A program made the translations under genes and the position numbers. Source: CAIVSN01 sp040383945 (GTDB taxonomy: Bacteria > Patescibacteriota > Gracilibacteria > BD1-5 > UBA2023). Taken from it: a stretch of DNA of 11,628 nt. The stretch lies in assembly GCA_040383945.1 (NCBI GenBank), contig JBEICN010000031.1:1-11628 (forward strand), in the 5' to 3' direction. Shown one piece after another: positions 6,921-11,628 of this stretch. The notes under the pieces are model-generated. The model saw only the letters and a list, made by a program, of their open reading frames with translations, did not search any database and was not told the DNA's origin. Within the stretch, counting starts at the first letter, position 1; each line of letters opens with the position of its first letter.

Positions 6921-9575
6921 TTACCCGATATCCTTCACGACGATGTTTAGAAGTTTGTTCGGTATGAAAATTTCCCGAACTATGGTTTTTCCCTCAGTCC
7001 ACTTACTCACTTCTGGCATTTGGTAAGCCTCTGCGATAACTTCTTCCGCAGCTACTCCATTGAGAAATTGATGCGTAGCCCGAAGTTTTCCATTGACCTG
7101 GATAGCGATGGTCACTTCGTCATCAATCGTCATAAATTCATCAAATTCCGGCCAAACAGAGTGATACACGGATGAGGTGTGGCCGAGCTTTTGCCAAAGT
7201 TCTTCTGCGAGGTGTGGTGCAAAAGGATGGAGTAGTCGAACAAAGGCACTTTTCCACTCCTCTTGAAATTCTATGTCGGTTGGCAATCCCTCATTTACCA
7301 AAATAATCAAACTGGAAATTGCAGTATTAAACTTGAATGACTCAATATCCGCACCGACTTTTTTGATCGTTTTATGAAGCAATTTCATAGTTTTCATTTC
7401 ATCAGAAGCCAAACGTGGCTTCGGCTCAAAAAGACCTTCGGATCGATCGAGAAAGCGGGAGATTCCCACCATAGCTTTGGTATCCCAAGGAGCTGGATCC
7501 CGGAAGTCCGCCATCGAGAGAATGAACATGCGTAGTGTATCAGCTCCATACTGTTTGACGATATCATCAGGATTTATCACATTACCCTTTGACTTGCTCA
7601 TCTTGTTTCCATCAGGCCCCAAAATGAGCCCCTGATTGATCAGCTTCTGGAAAGGCTCTCGGGTAGGTATAACCCCCATATCAAACAAGACCTTATGCCA
7701 GAATCGCGCATAGAGCAAATGCAACACTGCGTGCTCAGCACCGCCAACATAACAGTCGACATTTTGCCAATATTCGAGCGCTTCTGGAGAGGCAATAGCA
7801 CTCGCATTTTGTGGATCCATAAAACGCAGGTAATACCAACAAGATCCTGCCCACTGAGGCATGGTGTTTGTTTCTCGTTCACCGCGGAGATTTTCTGCTA
7901 AGCGTACTTGCACCCAGTTAGCGATATTCGCAAGAGGAGATCGACCATCATCCGATGGTTCATATCGCTCTACCTCAGGCAAAGTGAGGGGTAAGTTGGC
8001 ATCCAGTATGTATGGACCATCGAGACCTTGGTATATGCGTGATACGATGCTATCGTCATGCATCAGAATATCCATATCTTTGACAGAAGCTCAGATGGTT
8101 CCCGCTGTATACTTTGGAAGTTTTGCAAAATCCTCAGTATTGAGGTGAATAACTGGAATTGGCTCACCCCAATATCGCTGACGAGAAAAAATCCAGTCTC
8201 GAAGCTTGTAGTTCACCTTTTTTACGCCGAACCCTTCGGCCTCTGCAAATTCCATAAACTTCTCGCGAACCTCCTCAGAACTGAGTCCAAGAACCGCATC
8301 CAATACTGCGTCATTTTCTCCATTCCCCTTTATGAGGAATCCTTCGCCTGTATAGGCCACATCGCCAACTAAAATATCCTCGATCTGCTCCATCCGTGCA
8401 AGAATTGTATCCATTCTGGCATTTTCTGTATCATCCAGTTCTTTGTCCAAAAGATCGTACTCACGGTTTTCTTCGGCTGATATAATAACTTTTTCAATGG
8501 GGAGGTGGTATTTTTTGGCAAACTCATAATCTCTCTCATCATGAGCAGCTACCCCCATGACCGCTCCGGTTCCGTAGGATCCAAGTACATAATCCCCTAT
8601 CCAGACTGGAACCTTCGCTCCATTAAACGGATTGATAACATAAGACCCCGTACATACGCCCGTCTTCTCTTTTCCTTCGTTCAGTCTATCTTGATCTGAT
8701 TTTGCTCGAGCCTCGTTGATGTACTGGTTACATATATCTGATTGTTGAGGAGTGATAAACTCCTTTACCAGAGGATGATCTGGGGCAATCACTACCCATC
8801 CCATTCCAAAAACTGTATCTACTCGAGTCGTGTAGACTGAAATAGACCGAGTGGGGTCGTCAGAGTGTACCAACTTGAATTCACACCCCTCACTTTTGCC
8901 AATCCAATTCCTTTGTTGCTCTTTGATACCCTCTGGCCAATCCAGTGTATCCACATCACGAAGAAGTTCTTCGGCGTAATCGGTAATTTTGAGTACCCAC
9001 TGACGCATGTTGCGTCGTTCCACAGGGTGTCCACCAACTTCCGATTTTCCATCGACAATTTCTTCGTTCGCAAGTACACATTTGAGATGTGGACACCAAT
9101 TCACCGGCATATCTGCCTCGTAAGCCAAGCCTCGTTCCACCATTCGAGAAAATATCCACTGTGACCAGCGGTAGTATTCCGGATCGGTCGTATTGATTTC
9201 TCTACTCCAATCATAGGCAAGTCCGAGCGCTTGTATTTGTCGCTTAAACACGCTGATACTTTGCTCGGTGATAATTTTTGGATGTATACCGGTCTTTATG
9301 GCGTAGTTCTCTGTTGGAAGACCAAATGCATCCCAACCCATAGCATGTAAAACATTATACCCCTTCCCTTTGAGATATCGTACATACACATCGGTCGCGG
9401 TATACCCCTTGGGATGCCCCACATGCAAACCTGCTCCACTTGGATAGGGAAACATGTCCAATATATACGCTTTCTTTGGGCTTGGCTCGGCAAATGGAGG
9501 ATTGGACGCTGCAAAAGTAGCATTATCAAGCCAGTACTTTTGCCACTTTGGCTCTATGGAAGATGGAGAATACAT
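6921..9575 (-). CDS. leuS: Leucyl-tRNA synthetase (LeuRS)
   Basis: The product has 884 residues, normal for bacterial LeuRS. It attaches leucine to tRNA-Leu and edits mischarged tRNA. Landmarks in order: MFPYPSGAGLHVGHPKGYT with the HIGH-type HVGH (51-54); MGWDAFGLPTENYA; WCPHLKCVLANEEIVDG (from 160); the CP1 editing domain with TTRVDTVFGM and YGTGAVMGVAAHDERDYEFA; WIFSRQRYWGEPIPV; SPLANIANWV; KMSKS at 658-662; the anticodon-binding helices (HPFAPHLAEELW); and a C-terminal domain with VNGKLR and IPNKLLNIVV. There is a single UGA, codon 495 (8091-8093), read as Gly in KYTAGT-I-G-ASVKD. Standard translation would break the enzyme into two pieces of 494 and 384 residues. The Zn-1 module keeps C161 and C166, but the second Cys pair of the usual pattern is replaced by SEVGGHPVERR. 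It is a single-gene unit with its own candidate promoter and a hairpin after the TAA. Confidence 0.97.
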
Positions 9576-9599
9576 GAAAATCGGTTACGAATGAGAAAT

Positions 9600-9627
9600 A
9601 GAGTATGGAAAAGTGTTTTTTTTCCAA
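9600..9627 (-). promoter_or_regulatory. Candidate leuS promoter
   Basis: On the minus strand TTGGAA (9622-9627) and TACTCT (9600-9605) are separated by 16 bases, between the pilin terminator and leuS. The implied leader is under 20 bases and has no Shine-Dalgarno site. Confidence 0.4.
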
Positions 9628-9628
9628 A

Positions 9629-9653
9629 GAAAAATCCCTCGTGATAGAGGGAT
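9629..9653 (-). terminator. Rho-independent terminator after the pilin-like gene
   Basis: ATCCCTC (9634-9640) and GAGGGAT (9647-9653) form a seven-base stem with a six-base loop, followed on the minus strand by TTTTT. It lies 24 bases after the pilin-like stop and separates it from leuS. Confidence 0.85.
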
Positions 9654-9676
9654 CTTGTATCAATACATTCCTTCCC

Positions 9677-10036
9677 TTATGCCTGAATAAGTCGAAGCAC
9701 AAATGAAACAATAGAACTTGCCAAGAAGATTACGAGGAGACCAAGGGCTGCTTGCATCAAGATAGTCTTTCCTTTTTTTACCTTATCTTCTTCTCCTCCA
9801 GCCGTCATCATCAGGAATCCTCCGTAAAGCACGAATGCTACGGCGATAAGGTATAAGAGGTTGGTAATAAAGGTGATGATGCCTTGAACACCATCTTCAA
9901 GATTATCACTACGACCTTTGAGAGATTCCTTAACCTTGGTAGTACCGGCATCAATTCCAGCTGCGAAAGATACTGTTGTATATACAGCAGTAGTCATAGC
10001 AACGGCTGTGTAACTTATGTTTTTGAGTGTGTTCAT
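9677..10036 (-). CDS. Small VirB2/TrbC-like pilin-type membrane protein
   Basis: The product has 119 residues. An N-terminal signal-like segment (1-26, ending SFAAG) is followed by a short polar stretch and two hydrophobic helices (about 53-78 and 91-114). The polar hairpin between them reads AGGEEDKVKKGK. This size, the cleavable-looking leader, the two helices and the motif YGGFLMMTAGGEEDKVKKGK match the VirB2/TrbC-type pilin-like proteins often annotated in Candidate Phyla Radiation genomes. In conjugative type IV secretion such proteins polymerise into the pilus. No VirB/Tra genes are nearby, so its role here is unproven; a short surface filament or a stand-alone membrane protein are both possible. 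It is monocistronic, with a terminator at 9629-9653. It has no UGA among about 11 glycines, which suggests the codon choice of a well-expressed gene. Confidence 0.85.
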   Translation of the reverse strand: MNTLKNISYTAVAMTTAVYTTVSFAAGIDAGTTKVKESLKGRSDNLEDGVQGIITFITNLLYLIAVAFVLYGGFLMMTAGGEEDKVKKGKTILMQAALGLLVIFLASSIVSFVLRLIQA

Positions 10037-10044
10037 GTTACGAA

Positions 10045-10074
10045 CTTATAGGATAAGACTTTGGCAGTATACAA
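10045..10074 (-). promoter_or_regulatory. Possible promoter of the pilin-like gene
   Basis: On the minus strand TTGTAT (10069-10074) and TATAAG (10045-10050) are 18 bases apart. The start would fall within a few bases of the ATG at 10036, giving a leaderless or nearly leaderless mRNA. Tentative. Confidence 0.35.
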
Positions 10075-10092
10075 ATATAAAAAGGCTCTGTC

Positions 10093-10120
10093 AAAAAAAA
10101 CAGTCAATTATGACTGTTTT
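10093..10120 (-). terminator. Rho-independent terminator of the rpsF-ssb-rpsR operon
   Basis: AAAACAGTCA (10097-10106) and TGACTGTTTT (10111-10120) form a ten-base stem with an ATTA loop. On the minus strand the core stem is followed by eight Ts. It begins seven bases after the rpsR stop. Confidence 0.85.
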
Positions 10121-10127
10121 TCTTTAA

Positions 10128-10352
10128 TTATAGTTGAACTGTATCCTTCTGCTTGAGATCGAGAACATATGGCATAAGCGCCATATATCGCGCTCGCTTG
10201 ATAGCTTGAGCCAATTTTTTTTGGGTCTTGAGGTTGGTTCCAGAGTAGTATCGTGGAGTAATCTTGTTGAACTTGGTAACGAACTTTTTGAGTGTCGCAA
10301 CATCTTTGTAGTCAACTTTTTTAAGGTCGATGACCTCTTGTGTAACTGACAT
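10128..10352 (-). CDS. rpsR: 30S ribosomal protein bS18
   Basis: The product has 74 residues, standard for bS18, which binds the platform of the 30S subunit next to bS6. The diagnostic core is DYKDVATLKKFVTKFNKITPRYYSGT followed by LKTQKKLAQAIKRARYMALMPYV (both shown in part at residues 14-63). The start at 10352 is chosen because the family begins shortly before this core; an in-frame extension upstream to 10433 would overlap ssb. It lies 10 nt after ssb and is the last gene of the classic rpsF-ssb-rpsR operon. In many bacteria rplI (bL9) follows, but here a terminator and an unrelated gene follow. The N-terminal cysteine/zinc motif of some bS18 paralogues is absent. Confidence 0.97.
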   Translation of the reverse strand: MSVTQEVIDLKKVDYKDVATLKKFVTKFNKITPRYYSGTNLKTQKKLAQAIKRARYMALMPYVLDLKQKDTVQL

Positions 10353-10362
10353 ATGAAAAAAA

Positions 10363-10788
10363 TTAAATAGTTTCGTTAAGATCTGAGAAATCATCAAATA
10401 CACTGGAATGCTCGTTTGGAGCAAACCCCCCATTTGATGATTCTAAAGATTCTGCTTCCTTCTTTGAGAGAAAAATCAATTCCGAGATGACTACTTCTGT
10501 CTTAAAGAACTTTGATCCATCATCTCTATCGAGTGATCGAGTCTTGAGATGCCCCTCTACATAGACAAGTTTTCCCTTGTTGAGAAATTGTTCTGCCCGC
10601 TCCGCCAATACTCCCCACGCTACACATCCGGTGTATTCTGATTCGGAGAGAATTTCTCCAGAGGCATTTTTGAAGCTGTGGTTGGTAGCTACTGTGAAGA
10701 GTACTACTTTTTTACCATTCGCCGTAACTTTTACAAACGGGTCTTTGGTAATGTTTCCGATGAGTATGACTTTGTTGATCGTTTTCAT
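10363..10788 (-). CDS. ssb: Single-stranded DNA-binding protein
   Basis: The product has 141 residues. The OB-fold domain occupies about residues 1-112, with MKTINKVILIGNITKDPFVK, VVLFTVATNHSF, YTGCVAWGVLAERAEQFLNKG, KLVYVEGHLKTRS and KTEVVISELIFL. Homotetramers of SSB coat single-stranded DNA during replication and repair. The linker after the OB-fold is short (about 18 residues), and the protein ends VFDDFSDLNETI. That is acidic but lacks the usual terminal Asp-Asp-Ile-Pro-Phe type tip through which SSB recruits partners such as PriA, RecO and Exo I. The gene sits between rpsF (9 nt upstream) and rpsR (10 nt downstream), as in most bacteria. There is no UGA among about 10 glycines. Confidence 0.95.
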   Translation of the reverse strand: MKTINKVILIGNITKDPFVKVTANGKKVVLFTVATNHSFKNASGEILSESEYTGCVAWGVLAERAEQFLNKGKLVYVEGHLKTRSLDRDDGSKFFKTEVVISELIFLSKKEAESLESSNGGFAPNEHSSVFDDFSDLNETI

Positions 10789-10797
10789 AGGAGGAAA

Positions 10798-11091
10798 TTA
10801 ATCTTCTAGACGAACGAACATGTGTCGCCAAATTGCCTTTTTCATATTAAAGGATTTGGCAATTTCAAAGAAACCCTGTCCTTCGCTTTCGAGCGTATAG
10901 AGGACATAATATCCTGTTGCGGAAGCCCGTATTTTGTACGCGAGATTCTTCACACCCCATTGGTCATCAATAAGGATTTTTGCTTGTTTTGACGAGAGTT
11001 CGTCGGTAACCTCCGCGAGGAGGGTTTGGCGATCAGCGTCCGAGAGTGTCGGATCGATAATCATCATAAGTTCATACTTTCGCATACCCAT
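10798..11091 (-). CDS. rpsF: 30S ribosomal protein bS6
   Basis: The product has 97 residues, usual for bS6, which pairs with bS18 on the 30S platform. Typical elements are MRKYELMMIIDPTLSD at the start, WGVKNLAYKIRASATGYYVLY in the centre and FFEIAKSFNMKKAIWRHMFVRL at the end. Two ATGs are possible, at 11091 and 11085. The second (MRKYELM) matches the family start better, and a TATAAT box at 11094-11099 would place the transcript start around the second ATG, so the true product may have 95 residues. It is the first gene of the rpsF-ssb-rpsR operon and diverges from the PilB-type gene. Confidence 0.96.
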   Translation of the reverse strand: MGMRKYELMMIIDPTLSDADRQTLLAEVTDELSSKQAKILIDDQWGVKNLAYKIRASATGYYVLYTLESEGQGFFEIAKSFNMKKAIWRHMFVRLED

Positions 11092-11093
11092 GG

Positions 11094-11099
11094 ATTATA
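11094..11099 (-). promoter_or_regulatory. -10 box of the rpsF-ssb-rpsR operon
   Basis: A perfect TATAAT on the minus strand ends two bases before the first ATG of rpsF. Transcription would start near the second ATG (11085), giving a leaderless or nearly leaderless mRNA. The -35 region is poor. Confidence 0.5.
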
Positions 11100-11137
11100 C
11101 CTTTTCTAAGAGATTTTTGGATAAAATCTTGATGAAA

Positions 11138-11143
11138 AGGAGG
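11138..11143 (+). other. Orphan Shine-Dalgarno-like AGGAGG in the rpsF/pilB spacer
   Basis: AGGAGG is not followed by a usable start codon. It lies inside a five-codon frame (ATG at 11132, MKRRK, TAA). A near-perfect inverted repeat, AACTTTT/AAAAGTT, follows at 11155-11170. The 158-base spacer holds nothing else I can name except the two promoters at its ends. Probably chance in purine-rich DNA. Confidence 0.2.
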
Positions 11144-11214
11144 AAATAAAAAGAAACTTTTTGAAAAGTTCGGCTGAAGTATAAAAGAAGGAATCATAAA
11201 GGCAAATGATTTTT

Positions 11215-11244
11215 TTGGCATAAACGAAAACTCTATGATAGGAT
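11215..11244 (+). promoter_or_regulatory. Candidate promoter of the PilB/GspE-type gene
   Basis: TTGGCA (11215-11220) and TAGGAT (11239-11244) are 18 bases apart. The predicted start coincides with the ATG at 11251, so the mRNA would be leaderless. TATGAT at 11234-11239 is only 13 bases from the -35 and is less likely. Confidence 0.4.
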
Positions 11245-11250
11245 ATTTCC

Positions 11251-11628
11251 ATGTGAATACGCGAAACCTTCAATCTTACCAACCTCGGAAAAGGAAAATC
11301 ATCCTCTAGTACCCCAGACGAGCTTATGCAAACTCGTGAACCTGCTGAAGAAGTAGAGCACGACTTGGTAGAAAGTATATTTCAAAAAGCTATCGAAATG
11401 TGAGGCTCTGATATTCATATCGAGCCAAATGACACCGATATTGTGGTGCGCATTCGAGTTGATGGGCATTTTATTACCACGGACCGACTTCCACTCATAC
11501 ACAAATCGGTCATAGCTGCGCGTATCAAAATCATGGCGAGTCTCAAAATCGACGAACAACGACTTCCTCAAGATGGTAAGGCGATATATCATGATCCCAC
11601 GGGAAATGAAGTCGATCTGCGTGTAAGC
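11251..11628 (+). CDS. pilB: PilB/GspE-type secretion or pilus ATPase, N-terminal part
   Basis: The visible 126 codons run to the right edge. After a short polar leader (about 1-36), the text EHDLVESIFQKAIEM-G-GSDIHIEP, then VVRIRVDGHF, then RIKIMASLKIDEQRLPQDG is the N-terminal lobe of T2SS/T4P hexameric ATPases (GspE/PilB family). These drive pilus extension or secretion from the cytoplasm. The Walker boxes lie beyond the edge. UGA is codon 2 (11254-11256) and codon 51 (11401-11403); the second is the conserved glycine of the GASDIHIEP-type motif. With the standard code the gene ends after one codon and would be missed. An in-frame TAG at 11239-11241 rules out any earlier start. The usual ~150-residue N-terminal MshEN domain is therefore missing. 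PilT-type retraction ATPases are an alternative, but 'SDIHIEP' and 'RLPQDG' favour the PilB/GspE class. Confidence 0.92.

Noticed and set aside
76..8093. Apparent pseudogenes or split genes (for example leuS in two parts, rsmG in three, yvcK in four)
   Set aside because: Every break is a TGA codon, often at a conserved glycine, with the frame and homology continuing unchanged on the other side. Recoding explains all of them; true decay would also give frameshifts and TAA/TAG breaks.
8058..8372. Long frames antisense to leuS and other genes
   Set aside because: They overlap strongly supported coding sequences in opposite frames, have no homology pattern and no initiation signals; they are shadows of the real genes.
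10789..10797. CCTCCT immediately before the ssb start on the minus strand
   Set aside because: It is the complement of a Shine-Dalgarno sequence, so on the coding strand it cannot pair with the 16S 3' end. Coupling to the upstream rpsF stop is the simpler explanation for initiation.
11155..11170. Inverted repeat AACTTTT-TG-AAAAGTT as an operator or terminator
   Set aside because: It is A+T-only apart from one pair per arm, has a two-base loop and no T-tract; such repeats are expected by chance in this composition.

Overview
The window reads as ordinary chromosome from a bacterium that translates UGA as glycine (genetic code 25), the code known from Gracilibacteria (BD1-5/GN02) and Absconditabacteria (SR1) in the Candidate Phyla Radiation. 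I count 21 in-frame TGA codons in 8 of 13 genes. Several fall on glycines that are nearly invariant in their families: the YvcK GGGTG loop and PGD motif, the RsmG GTGGGFPG loop, the M23 metallopeptidase and the PilB/GspE 'G-S-D-I-H' motif. TGG is still used for Trp, and all 11 visible gene ends are TAA (9) or TAG (2), never TGA. Read with the standard code, most of these genes fall into fragments and pilB disappears after one codon. I cannot tell Gracilibacteria from SR1 on this sequence alone.

Layout. (1) 1-3055, minus strand: a secreted coiled-coil/M23/lysozyme-like peptidoglycan hydrolase, followed by a four-helix membrane protein cut by the window edge; they share a TATAAT box and a GGAGGT ribosome binding site. 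(2) 3081-5132, minus: a compact operon of stomatin-like SPFH protein, NfeD-like protein and rsmG, with 6-nt gaps, a candidate promoter and a clear terminator. (3) 5222-6868, plus: yvcK, then a DUF5665-like single-helix membrane protein with its own promoter. (4) 6880-9627, minus: leuS. (5) 9629-10074, minus: a short VirB2/TrbC-like pilin with a terminator. (6) 10093-11099, minus: rpsF-ssb-rpsR with a terminator and no rplI. (7) 11215 to the right edge, plus: start of a PilB/GspE-type ATPase. There is no gene-free stretch over 300 bases, and I found no tRNA, rRNA, CRISPR array, insertion sequence or phage gene.

Together these genes cover envelope maintenance (M23/lysozyme-like hydrolase, YvcK, SPFH-NfeD), translation (LeuRS, S6, S18, RsmG), DNA metabolism (SSB) and surface appendages (pilin-like protein, PilB-type ATPase). 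I see no undescribed defence or mobile system. The main points of interest are the recoding and its uneven use between genes, an apparent preference for very short or leaderless 5' ends, an SSB without the usual C-terminal tip, a PilB without the N-terminal domain, and a terminator-like hairpin in a divergent promoter region.
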